Positions 1 to 6,765 of a stretch of 18,478 nt of DNA are shown in pieces. The stretch covers positions 1 through 18,478 of the forward strand of contig CAJMNI010000045.1 of the NCBI GenBank assembly GCA_905214735.1, read 5' to 3'. The stretch comes from an uncultured bacterium (GTDB taxonomy: Bacteria; Bacteroidota; Bacteroidia; Bacteroidales; Muribaculaceae). The notes under the pieces are model-generated. The model had not been told where the DNA came from. It ran no database searches and was given only the letters and a program-made list of their open reading frames with translations. Position 1 is the stretch's first letter, and every line of letters starts with the position of its first letter. The translations under genes and the position numbers were made by a program.

Positions 1-42
1 TCGCTACTCTTTTATTATGTAGTGGTTGTATTATCTTAAATA

Positions 43-95
43 AAACAAAAACACCCGACTTTGCATTCTTGGGTGTAAAACTGGGTGTTTGTTTT
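43..95 (-). terminator. Probable intrinsic terminator of tRNA-Ser
   Basis: On the minus strand, an 8-nt arm (complement of 83-90) pairs with its partner (complement of 49-56), and a T-rich tract follows (complement of 42-51). A second copy of the gggtgt arm at 71-76 could form a tighter alternative hairpin. The position just downstream of the tRNA 3' end suits tRNA transcript termination. The loop is long, so confidence is moderate. Confidence 0.5.
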
Positions 96-123
96 GCAAT
101 TTGCTGATTTTCAGCGTTTGTTG

Positions 124-208
124 CGGAGAGACAGGGATTCGAACCCTGGGTACCAAAAGGCACAACGGTTTTCGAGACCGCCCCGATCGACCACTCCGGC
201 ATCTCTCC
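124..208 (-). tRNA. tRNA-Ser (anticodon CGA, reads UCG)
   Basis: Read on the minus strand, the 7-nt acceptor arm GGAGAGA (complement of 202-208) pairs with TCTCTCC (complement of 125-131), with G as discriminator at 124. The anticodon loop CTCGAAA gives anticodon CGA. A long variable arm (class II tRNA) and a T-arm with a TTCGAAT loop are visible, both as expected for tRNA-Ser. The 3' CCA is not encoded, because the next genomic bases on that strand are CAA. The CCA must therefore be added after transcription. Confidence 0.95.
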
Positions 209-231
209 TTGGTCGTTTTTGATAGCGGGAA

Positions 232-263
232 CAAAATTAGTGCTTTTTCTCATTCCCGCCAAA
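232..263 (-). promoter_or_regulatory. Bacteroidetes-type promoter for tRNA-Ser
   Basis: On the minus strand, TTTG (complement of 260-263) is followed after exactly 20 nt by TAATTTTG (complement of 232-239). This matches the Bacteroidetes housekeeping consensus TTTG-N19-21-TAnnTTTG. Transcription would start roughly at 225, about 17 nt before the tRNA 5' end. Confidence 0.7.
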
Positions 264-345
264 TTTTTTGGCAACTTTTTTACTTTTTCTCCCTTTTTAC
301 CCTATTTTTCTCTTCATTTATCTCCCATTTTCCCTTTATTTTGAT

Positions 346-353
346 TATATTTG
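346..353 (+). promoter_or_regulatory. Putative -7 element upstream of the nucleoside phosphorylase
   Basis: TATATTTG matches the Bacteroidetes -7 consensus TAnnTTTG. No clear TTTG lies at the -33 position (about 321-326), so only half of the promoter is convincing. A start near 360 would leave about 100 nt of leader before the gene at 460. Confidence 0.5.
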
Positions 354-459
354 TATTCCGTCAATGCCGAAACCTAAAAGCCGCATTGGCGTTATATCAG
401 TATAGACCCAACCGCCAGGCAAGCTTCCGCCGGCGGATAACCTCTAAATTTCTACCACC

Positions 460-1350
460 ATGGCCAACGAAAGAATAATCCCTCCCTCGCAACTTATAAT
501 CAACAGCGACGGCTCAGCCTTCCATATCCATCTGCGTCCCGACCAGCTCCGCGACAAAATCATTTTTGTCGGAGATCCGGGTCGCGTAAGTCTCATCGCC
601 AAGCATTTCGACTCTATCGATTATGACGTGCAGTCGCGCGAGTTCCATGCCATCGGCGGCCGGGTCAACGGCGAACCGATGATGGCTATCTCCCACGGCA
701 TCGGTGCCGACAATATCGAGATCGTAATGACCGAACTCGACGCCCTTGCAAACGTTGATTTCGAGACCCGCGAAATCAAGCCCAACCGCCGCATTCTCTC
801 CATCGTGCGCGTAGGCACGTCGGGTTCGCTGCAGGAAGACCTCCACATCGGCGATTTTGTGATGGCCGAAAAGGGGATCGGCACCGACGGCATCCTTAAT
901 TTCTATGCCGACCGCGACCGCGTCTGCGACCTCGATTTCCAGCGCGAACTGATGGAACATTGCCGGTGGGATCCGTCCTGGGCAGCCCCCTATGTGGTTG
1001 ACGCCGACCCCGAACTTATCCGCCAGATCGGCCGCGACGACATGATCAGAGGTTACACGGTCGCCGCAGTAGGCTTCTACGCTCCGCAGGGCCGCGAAGT
1101 GAGACTGCAGCTCAAGGATCCGCGCCTCAACGAGAAAATCGAAAGTTTCCGTTACAACGGCCGCCCAATCACCAACTTCGAGATGGAATCGGCCTGTCTG
1201 CAGGGAATGGCGAAAATGCTCGGACACCGGGCAATGACAGTCTGCTGCATAATCGCCGAGCGCCGTTCCGAAACCGCCAAGACCGACTATAAGCCAAGCG
1301 TCGACCGCGTGCTCGCCACTGTAGTGAAGCGTTTCGCCGAAGCGAAATAA
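460..1350 (+). CDS. udp: Uridine phosphorylase-like nucleoside phosphorylase
   Basis: This 296-aa protein belongs to the NP-I (PNP/UDP) family, cytoplasmic enzymes that split nucleosides with phosphate to give a free base and ribose-1-phosphate in pyrimidine salvage. Visible motifs are GDPGR at residues 38-42 (phosphate binding), RVGTSGS at 117-123, GFYAPQGR at 205-212 (a plausible base-recognition loop of the uridine phosphorylase type) and NFEMES at 239-244 (the conserved FEMES ribose-binding Glu/Met segment). The length is a little above the ~255 aa of E. coli Udp, mainly from an N-terminal extension common in Bacteroidetes homologues. The start at 460 precedes all motifs and no Shine-Dalgarno is seen, as usual in this phylum. 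The gene stands alone, with a promoter-like element upstream and a strong terminator downstream. Family assignment is firm. Uridine specificity is inferred from similarity rather than proven. Confidence 0.88.
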   Translation: MANERIIPPSQLIINSDGSAFHIHLRPDQLRDKIIFVGDPGRVSLIAKHFDSIDYDVQSREFHAIGGRVNGEPMMAISHGIGADNIEIVMTELDALANVDFETREIKPNRRILSIVRVGTSGSLQEDLHIGDFVMAEKGIGTDGILNFYADRDRVCDLDFQRELMEHCRWDPSWAAPYVVDADPELIRQIGRDDMIRGYTVAAVGFYAPQGREVRLQLKDPRLNEKIESFRYNGRPITNFEMESACLQGMAKMLGHRAMTVCCIIAERRSETAKTDYKPSVDRVLATVVKRFAEAK

Positions 1351-1414
1351 CTCCCCGGAAGAAGAATAACTACACGGAAGTGTATTAGCAGTCAATGCGA
1401 AGCCACTTAAGGTA

Positions 1415-1433
1415 ATCCAATTGAAAATTGGAT
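1415..1433. repeat. Perfect 8-bp inverted repeat
   Basis: ATCCAATT (1415-1422) and AATTGGAT (1426-1433) form a perfect 8-bp stem with a 3-nt loop between the phosphorylase stop and its terminator. No T tract follows on either strand, so it is not an intrinsic terminator by itself. It could be an mRNA-stabilising hairpin or a protein-binding palindrome. Confidence 0.55.
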
Positions 1434-1454
1434 CCAACGATAATCAAAGCCTAA

Positions 1455-1495
1455 AGGCGCCCCGACAAGGGCGCCTGATTTTTTAGCTTTTTCAG
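1455..1495 (+). terminator. Intrinsic terminator after the nucleoside phosphorylase
   Basis: An 8-bp GC-rich stem, AGGCGCCC (1455-1462) with GGGCGCCT (1469-1476), has a 6-nt loop and is followed by GATTTTTTAG and a second T run. On the minus strand the same hairpin is followed by a weaker T-containing tail. It may therefore also stop transcripts leaving dprA, giving bidirectional termination between convergent genes. Confidence 0.85.
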
Positions 1496-1503
1496 AAATT
1501 TTT

Positions 1504-2640
1504 TCAGGATATGGAATAGCGGGCGCCGGGCAGCTTCACGATCATGCCGTCAAACTCCATCTCGGTCAGCGCTGACATCAGCGCAGGCATCGCAAGGCGC
1601 GTGAGCTGATGAAGGGTGTCGATCGAAATCGGCTCCGCATGGCGGCGAAGCGTTTCATAAATCATGGCGTTGTCGCCCGTCAATTCGGGGAAAAGGTTGC
1701 GCTGCCGGGCGTCGACATGCACTCCGAGCGGCCGCCAGCCGAGCAGTTCGATCACGTCGGCCGCCGCAGTGAGCAGATGGGCTTTGTTCCGGCGAATGAG
1801 CAGATTCGTGCCAGCCGACATCCTGTCGTTGATCCTTCCCGGCACAGCCATCACGTCGCGCGAATAACTGTTGGCGGTGTTGGCGGTGTTCATCGCTCCC
1901 CCTTTCACCTCCGATTCCACCACGATGGTAAGATGGCTCAGCCCGGCGATGATCCTGTTGCGCTCCAGAAAATTGCCGGGGAAAGGGCGAGTGCCCGTAG
2001 GATATTCCGAAACTATGGCCCCGCCGCTGCGCACTATCGAAGCCGCCAGCCCCCGGTTGGCCGCCGGATAAATCACGTCGAGCCCGTGGGCCACCACAGC
2101 CACCGTCACCAGCCCGTTGTCGAGTGCCGCCTGATGCGCCATCGAATCGATGCCGTAGGCAAGCCCGCTCACAACTATCAGGTCGGAGAAATAATCATGC
2201 ATGTCGCTCACGAAGCTCTTGCAGAAATCGCAGCCGTAGGAGGTGGGGCGCCGCGACCCAACAAGATTCAGCACATGCTCCCCGTCGAGAGAGGCCCGGC
2301 CCACCTTGAAAAGCGTCACCGGAGCATCTGGAATCTCGCGCAGCAGCAGCGGATAGTCATCGTCGAAAAGCGTATAGGCAGCGATCTGGTGGGCTTCCAT
2401 AAACTCCACCTCCCGGCGCGCCCGGAAAAGAGCCTCCTGCCTGTTAAGTTGCTCGAAGCGATGGCAACCGGGGTTGAGCCCGAGTCGGTCGGATAGTTTC
2501 TGCATGTCGAGATTGTAGAAATCCTCAAGCGGAAAGCCGCGGTCGAGCATGGCGCGCACAACTTCGGCCGTCATGCCGCTGACGAAGCATAACCCCACTT
2601 TTCTGATCAATTCCTCTCTCTCAATATTCATCGAAACCAA
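1504..2640 (-). CDS. dprA: DNA-processing protein DprA (Smf)
   Basis: This 378-aa protein loads RecA onto incoming single-stranded DNA in natural transformation. The gene is widely kept even where competence is unknown. The central Rossmann-like fold is clear: VGSR at 127-130, SGLAYGID at 158-165, a GG-containing turn near 206, FPGNFLERNRIIAGLS at 220-235, GRIND at 268-272 and GTN at 277-279. An N-terminal SAM-like helical region (about 1-70) and a C-terminal winged helix (about 315-378) complete the usual DprA architecture. The first ATG gives MVSMNIE; an alternative ATG three codons later (2631) is equally possible. It is the last gene of the minus-strand operon, 15 nt after the thioesterase gene. 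No com genes are visible nearby. Confidence 0.95.
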   Translation of the reverse strand: MVSMNIEREELIRKVGLCFVSGMTAEVVRAMLDRGFPLEDFYNLDMQKLSDRLGLNPGCHRFEQLNRQEALFRARREVEFMEAHQIAAYTLFDDDYPLLLREIPDAPVTLFKVGRASLDGEHVLNLVGSRRPTSYGCDFCKSFVSDMHDYFSDLIVVSGLAYGIDSMAHQAALDNGLVTVAVVAHGLDVIYPAANRGLAASIVRSGGAIVSEYPTGTRPFPGNFLERNRIIAGLSHLTIVVESEVKGGAMNTANTANSYSRDVMAVPGRINDRMSAGTNLLIRRNKAHLLTAAADVIELLGWRPLGVHVDARQRNLFPELTGDNAMIYETLRRHAEPISIDTLHQLTRLAMPALMSALTEMEFDGMIVKLPGARYSIS

Positions 2641-2655
2641 GCGACAAAGTTAAAA

Positions 2656-3078
2656 CTAATTTATATAGCGGCTGAAAACGGCGGCGAGTTCGTCGCCCCG
2701 CGACAGCCGACCGTCTTTCAGGACCACGACTGTCACGATACCTTCCACACAGACCTCGCCGTTCGACTTGATGATGTCCTGATGGAATATAAACCGCGGT
2801 CCCTTCCGCTCCAGTCGCAGACAGCTTATGAAGCTGTCGCCCCCGCGGAGCGAAGTCTTGTATTCAATCTCTATCTTACGCACCACAGCGTCAATCCCCT
2901 GGTTGTGCATCTCGATAAACGACAGGCCCGCATCCTTGCAGAATTTATGCCGCGTATGCTCCATATAGTGCAGATAGTTGGCATTGTTCACAATCTGCTC
3001 GCAGTCGAGCTCATAATCGCGAACCTCCATGTCCATGATGAAGCAATATTTCTTGTTGGTGTCTTTTAGTATTCTCAT
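2656..3078 (-). CDS. Acyl-CoA thioesterase, 4HBT/YbgC-like hotdog fold
   Basis: This 140-aa single-domain hotdog protein should hydrolyse an acyl-CoA or acyl-ACP thioester in the cytoplasm. The substrate cannot be read from the sequence. The N-terminal strand runs into DYELDCEQIVNNANYLHYME (residues 21-40), the family's active-site segment, with Asp25, the NN-A-Y turn and the following helix ending in EHTR. This corresponds to the YbgC/FadM pattern D-x-x-G-x-V-N-N. The length is normal for the family. The first ATG is kept because residues 10-20 form the expected first beta strand. An internal ATG at residue 15 would cut into that strand. It lies 15 nt upstream of dprA and 33 nt downstream of the membrane-protein gene, so it is probably cotranscribed. 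Confidence 0.87.
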   Translation of the reverse strand: MRILKDTNKKYCFIMDMEVRDYELDCEQIVNNANYLHYMEHTRHKFCKDAGLSFIEMHNQGIDAVVRKIEIEYKTSLRGGDSFISCLRLERKGPRFIFHQDIIKSNGEVCVEGIVTVVVLKDGRLSRGDELAAVFSRYIN

Positions 3079-3111
3079 TCCTTAATCGATTATCTCTTGT
3101 TCCCCTTTACT

Positions 3112-3711
3112 CTATTTCCTTAATTTTTTATTGAGCATGTCGACGGCGGCGGCGTAATCCTCCTCGCAGTCGAAAGCCTCAACAGGTATCCAAATAAAGC
3201 CGGTCGAACGATGTTTTCCCTTACCTTCTGCTTTTTCCCCTCGAGAAGTCACGGGCAAGGTAAACGACGAAGGCCCCAGCCTGATGTCGCCGAGCATCTC
3301 ACTCGGGAAAAACTCTGTCACGATTTTCTCCTCCGGTTCGGTTTCCATTTCATCTGCAGGATTTTCTCCGGCCGGCCGTCTCGATTTGAAATGCATAGTG
3401 GCTGTTATTCCTTCGGGAGTGATCTCGAGTGTATGGGGAAAGGCATTGACATAGCATTCCCGGCGAAGGCCGAAATAATAGTAGCAGACGGCAAGCACCA
3501 TCGGAATCACCACAAACACCAGCATCAGGGCCACCACCATCCAGCGCAAATCGACTGCCACGCCGAAGGCCAGTCCGACCACGGCGAGCATGGAGAGGGC
3601 GAGCAGCCATGCAGCCGCATATCTGAAAATCAGCTCGCGGGCAAACCGCATCCCTCCCATACGGAAAAGATTGGTCTGCAAACGAGGTTTGTCGGTATCG
3701 GACTTTTCCAT
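3112..3711 (-). CDS. Two-TM membrane protein, YcxB-like layout (unknown function)
   Basis: I do not recognise a named function for this 199-aa protein. Two hydrophobic segments at about residues 31-53 and 57-80 should form a membrane hairpin. They are followed by a soluble domain starting YYYFGLRREC (77-86), with beta-like segments, a charged low-complexity stretch (about 111-130) and a C-terminal FIWIPVEAF-x6-DYAAAVDML segment (172-193). This order of a TM pair plus a small C-terminal sheet recalls YcxB-type proteins, but that is only a layout resemblance. It sits 10 nt after the C45-like hydrolase gene and 33 nt before the thioesterase gene, inside the five-gene operon. Confidence 0.75.
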   Translation of the reverse strand: MEKSDTDKPRLQTNLFRMGGMRFARELIFRYAAAWLLALSMLAVVGLAFGVAVDLRWMVVALMLVFVVIPMVLAVCYYYFGLRRECYVNAFPHTLEITPEGITATMHFKSRRPAGENPADEMETEPEEKIVTEFFPSEMLGDIRLGPSSFTLPVTSRGEKAEGKGKHRSTGFIWIPVEAFDCEEDYAAAVDMLNKKLRK

Positions 3712-3721
3712 AGACCTTGTG

Positions 3722-4876
3722 TCATTTTGTATGGTTATCGCTCTCTGCGTCGCGCACGGCTTTTTCCCGCTTGTAGGTTTCGAGATTGCGGATAATCATC
3801 TGCTGGGTGTAGCCGGTGCCCTCCTCGTTATAGAGCACACGCATGTCGATATATTTGTCGCCGTTTCCCTTGCGCATCGGGAAAGCCTTGTCGCGCACGG
3901 CCTTCGCCTGGTCGGCGAGCGGCGAATGATGATTCGGGAGCGAGCCGCGCAGGTCGTTGTCGACGCCATCGGCGGCGCAGCGTGCCGCCCTGATCTCGGC
4001 GGCCGGCGGATAGCCCAGGCCCGTCCACATTATATATTGCCGCGCCACGAGATCCCGGTCGACGGAATCGGCCGATTCTACAGGCTTGCAGCCTTCGATC
4101 GCAACCGTAGCTGTCGATTTATAACGCGGAATGAAGTCCTGGTCGATTACCCAGCGGTCGTCGCCGAGCGTATAGTCGCGTTTCTTCAGATCGTGATAAA
4201 ACGTGCGGCTCACCACCTCGGTCAGCACCTCCGGAGTCACGCTTTTCTCGTCGATATATGGCTGGAGGATGCATTCGGCGTTGGCTTCGCGCACAAAGCC
4301 ATACCCCTCGTCGGGGCGGCCGGAATGCGAATAATTTGTGCGTATAAGCACATGGTCGGGGGCATCCTTGAGGTCGAAACGGCGATAGGAATGATTGTTG
4401 GTTTCGAAATAAGCGCCGTTGCCCGTGGCGTCGATCACTCCGAAATTGGCCTCCACTCCCATCGGGCGCGGATATGTGTCGAGCAGCCGGGCGAAGTCGT
4501 CGACCGTGCGGCATGTCTGCAGCGCCCGGGTCATCAGGATGCCTTCCTTATCCATCTTCTTCGCCGGCACCTTGTCGTCTTTTATATTATAAGAGGCGGT
4601 GTTCATCACTGCGAATCCGGCTTCGTTCATACCCATCCAGGCTTCGCGAAGCCCTGTGTCGGCGGCATTGAAGAGAGCGGTGTAGGCGAAATGGCCGTCG
4701 GAAGCGGCTACATATTCCACCTTGTTGTCGATGGTGCTCGTGTCGCGGTGTTTCCAGAGTATCGGGCGTCCCGACGGATTGACGTCGGCGCCGATGATGG
4801 CCGACGTGCAAGGAAAGGCCGCGACCGGAAAGAATCCGGCCGCGACCATTATGAGAGTCGTTTTGAATTTATTCAT
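3722..4876 (-). CDS. Secreted Ntn-hydrolase, C45 (acyl-CoA:6-APA acyltransferase)-like
   Basis: This 384-aa exported amidohydrolase or acyltransferase is of the N-terminal-nucleophile type. Residues 1-20 form a signal peptide with a VAA cleavage site. Cys23 in FPCTSAIIG is the expected nucleophile, which would be exposed by processing. WKHRDTS (41-47) carries the conserved Arg-Asp pair. GMNEAGFAVMN (82-92) and NFGVIDATGNGAYFET (144-159) match the C45/choloylglycine-hydrolase superfamily core. Candidate substrates are N-acyl amino acids, peptides or bile-salt-type amides, but the sequence does not choose between them. It does not look like a typical bile-salt hydrolase. The PVAAFPC stretch is not a good lipobox. 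The start codon overlaps the stop of the DUF1015 gene by one base (TGATG), indicating translational coupling. Confidence 0.8.
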   Translation of the reverse strand: MNKFKTTLIMVAAGFFPVAAFPCTSAIIGADVNPSGRPILWKHRDTSTIDNKVEYVAASDGHFAYTALFNAADTGLREAWMGMNEAGFAVMNTASYNIKDDKVPAKKMDKEGILMTRALQTCRTVDDFARLLDTYPRPMGVEANFGVIDATGNGAYFETNNHSYRRFDLKDAPDHVLIRTNYSHSGRPDEGYGFVREANAECILQPYIDEKSVTPEVLTEVVSRTFYHDLKKRDYTLGDDRWVIDQDFIPRYKSTATVAIEGCKPVESADSVDRDLVARQYIMWTGLGYPPAAEIRAARCAADGVDNDLRGSLPNHHSPLADQAKAVRDKAFPMRKGNGDKYIDMRVLYNEEGTGYTQQMIIRNLETYKREKAVRDAESDNHTK

Positions 4877-6120
4877 CAGTCAAGTTTGTGAATCACGAGA
4901 CCCGAGCGGAGCTTGGGCTCGAACCATGTCGTCTTGGGCGGCATGATGTTGTCGGTGTCGGCGATGTCGATGAGCTGCTTCATCGTGACCGGATAAAGAG
5001 CCAGGGCCATTGCCATCTCGCCGGAATCCACGCGGCGTTTAAGCTCCTCGAGACCGCGGATGCCGCCTACGAAGTCGATGCGCTTGTCGGAGCGGAGGTC
5101 GGTGATGTTGAGGATGTCGCGAAGAATCAGGTCGCTCGACACCGTGACGTCGAGCACGCCGATCGGGTCAGCGTCGTTATATGTTCCCTCCTTGGCCGTG
5201 AGCGAATACCATTCGCCGTCGAGATAAAGGGAGAAATTGTGGAGTCCCGAAGGATGATAGATCTCTTTACCCTTCTTCTCGACTGTGAAGTTGCGGGCCA
5301 GACGGTCGAGGAATTCGGCCGGTGTCAGACCGTTGAGGTCGCGGACCACGCGGTTGTAGTCGATGATCTTGAGATGAGATGCCGGGAAAGCCACGGCCAT
5401 GAAGTAATTATATTCCTCATCCCCCTTGTGGGAGGGATTGTTTTTGGCTTTTTCAGCGCCTACGAGGGCGGCTGCCGCCGAACGATGGTGGCCGTCGGCG
5501 ATGTAGAGAGAGGGAATCTTGGCAAATTCCTCGGTGATCTTGGCGATGGTCGCATCGTCGTCGATCACCCAGAATGTATGGCCGAAACCGTCGGGAGCCA
5601 CGAAGTCATATTCCGGCTTGCCGGCTGTGACGCGGCGGATTATTGCCTCAAGCTCCTCGTTGTCGGGGAAGGCGAAAAACACCGGCTCGATGTTGGCGTT
5701 GTTGCAGCGCACGTGTTTCATGCGGTCTTCCTCCTTGTCGCGGCGGGTGAGCTCATGCTTTTTGATGCGCCCCTCCATATAGTCGTTGACCCAGGCGCCG
5801 ACCACGAAGCCATATTGCGTGCGGCCGTCCATGGTCTGGGCATAGATGTAATAGCATTCTTTCGGATCCTGCACGAGCCATCCCTCTTTCTGGAATTTGC
5901 GGAAATTCTCCACAGCCTTGTCGTAGACTGCAGGATCGTGCTCGTCGAAACCGGGCTCGAAATCGATCTCCGGCTTGATGATATGATACAGGCTCTTCGG
6001 ATTCCCCTCGGCCTCTTTGCGGGCCTCTTCTGAATTCAGAACGTCGTAGGGACGGGATGCTACTTCCTCCACAAGCTCGCGGGGAGGACGAACGCCTTTG
6101 AACGGTTTTACTTTTGCCAT
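4876..6120 (-). CDS. DUF1015 family protein
   Basis: This 414-aa protein belongs to DUF1015, with no experimentally assigned role that I can cite. Conserved features are the N-terminal KPFKGVRPP (5-13), the PYDVLNSEEA segment (25-34), KKHELTRRDKEEDR (120-133) and the signature ADGHHRSAAA (208-217). The DGHHR motif resembles the catalytic loop of ParB/sulfiredoxin-fold serine kinases, so a nucleotide- or phosphate-linked activity is a reasonable guess. In other Bacteroidetes I associate this family with serC/serA, but no serine gene is present here. I chose the ATG at 6120 (MAKVKPF) because family members begin there. An in-frame ATG at 6156 adds 12 residues and also lies inside the predicted transcript. 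It is the first gene of the operon, preceded by a consensus promoter. Confidence 0.88.
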   Translation of the reverse strand: MAKVKPFKGVRPPRELVEEVASRPYDVLNSEEARKEAEGNPKSLYHIIKPEIDFEPGFDEHDPAVYDKAVENFRKFQKEGWLVQDPKECYYIYAQTMDGRTQYGFVVGAWVNDYMEGRIKKHELTRRDKEEDRMKHVRCNNANIEPVFFAFPDNEELEAIIRRVTAGKPEYDFVAPDGFGHTFWVIDDDATIAKITEEFAKIPSLYIADGHHRSAAAALVGAEKAKNNPSHKGDEEYNYFMAVAFPASHLKIIDYNRVVRDLNGLTPAEFLDRLARNFTVEKKGKEIYHPSGLHNFSLYLDGEWYSLTAKEGTYNDADPIGVLDVTVSSDLILRDILNITDLRSDKRIDFVGGIRGLEELKRRVDSGEMAMALALYPVTMKQLIDIADTDNIMPPKTTWFEPKLRSGLVIHKLD

Positions 6121-6189
6121 GTCTGGTAATATTGATTTAAGGTGAACTTCGGGCATCCCTCGGGACGCCGCTTTTGTTTTATCGCTTTA

Positions 6190-6221
6190 CAAAGTTAATC
6201 ATCTGCCGCGAATTTTCCAAA
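6190..6221 (-). promoter_or_regulatory. Consensus promoter of the DUF1015-dprA operon
   Basis: On the minus strand, TTTG (complement of 6218-6221) and TAACTTTG (complement of 6190-6197) are separated by exactly 20 nt, a full match to the Bacteroidetes consensus. The predicted start near 6184 gives a leader of about 65 nt to the ATG at 6120. No other promoter of this quality lies within the five-gene block. Confidence 0.78.
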
Positions 6222-6356
6222 GGACCATCCTTTTTTCAGACCTTTTTTCTTTTATCGAGATGCGTTTTTTTAATTTTATAGGGGCCGTGGCAAAACTTTC
6301 CGGCCTCAGCCGCGTTAATATCAAAAAATAACTTTTAAATTTAAAAATCATCGGTT

Positions 6357-6524
6357 ATGAAAAAATACAGATGCACAGTTTGCGACTGGATCTATGATCC
6401 CGCAGTTGGCGACCCCGACAACGGAGTGGCTCCCGGCACAGCTTTCGAAGATATTCCCGATGACTGGGTATGCCCCGTCTGCGGAGTCGGCAAAGAAGAC
6501 TTTGAAGTAGAACCCGACTTATAA
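6357..6524 (+). CDS. Rubredoxin
   Basis: This 55-aa small iron-sulfur electron carrier begins MKKYRCTVCDWIYDP. Two CxxC pairs bind a single iron: Cys6/Cys9 in CTVC and Cys39/Cys42 in CPVC. Between them lie the usual rubredoxin aromatic and acidic residues, with GDPDNGVAPGTAFEDIPDDW in residues 18-37. Length and spacing are typical. Such proteins pass electrons to oxygen- or peroxide-detoxifying enzymes (for example rubrerythrin, flavodiiron proteins) in anaerobes, but no partner gene is adjacent. The gene is divergent from the DUF1015 operon and ends in a hairpin terminator. The last 11 codons plus stop are repeated immediately downstream as a perfect 34-bp duplication. The duplicated part lies outside the reading frame's stop, so the protein is intact. 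Confidence 0.97.
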   Translation: MKKYRCTVCDWIYDPAVGDPDNGVAPGTAFEDIPDDWVCPVCGVGKEDFEVEPDL

Positions 6525-6558
6525 CAAAGAAGACTTTGAAGTAGAACCCGACTTATAA
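6491..6558 (+). repeat. Perfect 34-bp tandem duplication at the rubredoxin 3' end
   Basis: The 34 bases at 6491-6524, covering the last 11 codons and the stop of rubredoxin, are repeated without mismatch at 6525-6558. The unit starts caaagaagac and ends cgacttataa. Perfect identity suggests a recent duplication, or an assembly artefact. It leaves the coding sequence intact and lengthens the 3' UTR. Confidence 0.97.
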
Positions 6559-6580
6559 AAAGAATATAATTGCCATCGCT

Positions 6581-6618
6581 GAAGGCGCCTCCCGTCTGCG
6601 GGAAGCGCCTTCTTATTT
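6581..6618 (+). terminator. Intrinsic terminator after rubredoxin
   Basis: GAAGGCGC (6581-6588) pairs with GCGCCTTC (6605-6612). After one mismatch the stem continues TCCC/GGGA around a 6-nt loop. A TTATTTAT tail follows. Confidence 0.82.
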
Positions 6619-6704
6619 ATATCCGGCGCAGACATAGAAGGCAAAGGCGCATTGACCGCTGACAAAAAATCAAAAGGAGATTTTTTCAATTCGTCTTCTT
6701 TTTG

Positions 6705-6712
6705 TATATTTG
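6705..6712 (+). promoter_or_regulatory. Putative -7 element of the EamA transporter gene
   Basis: TATATTTG matches the TAnnTTTG consensus, with a T-rich stretch (6681-6686) near the -33 position but no exact TTTG. A start near 6719 would lie downstream of the non-ATG start at 6652 and upstream of the ATG at 6766. This supports the shorter protein. Confidence 0.6.
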
Positions 6713-6765
6713 CATTGGAAACACAAGCGGAGGGTTCTCTCCCGCCTCCGGCCATATCTATCGCC

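Noticed and set aside
514..1437. Long open frame (307 aa) on the minus strand opposite the nucleoside phosphorylase
   Set aside because: It is an antisense shadow: the plus-strand frame carries all NP-I motifs, and the antisense translation shows no family pattern.
3590..4891. Long plus-strand open frame (433 aa) opposite the C45-like hydrolase
   Set aside because: The minus-strand frame has a signal peptide and Ntn-hydrolase motifs and is coupled to its neighbour. The plus frame is a GC-driven shadow.
4888..6033. Plus-strand open frame (381 aa) opposite DUF1015
   Set aside because: DUF1015 motifs and a consensus promoter support the minus strand; the other frame has no recognisable features.
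6652..6765. TTG start giving a 347-aa EamA protein
   Set aside because: A TAnnTTTG promoter element lies within this stretch, and the ATG at 6766 gives the normal family length.
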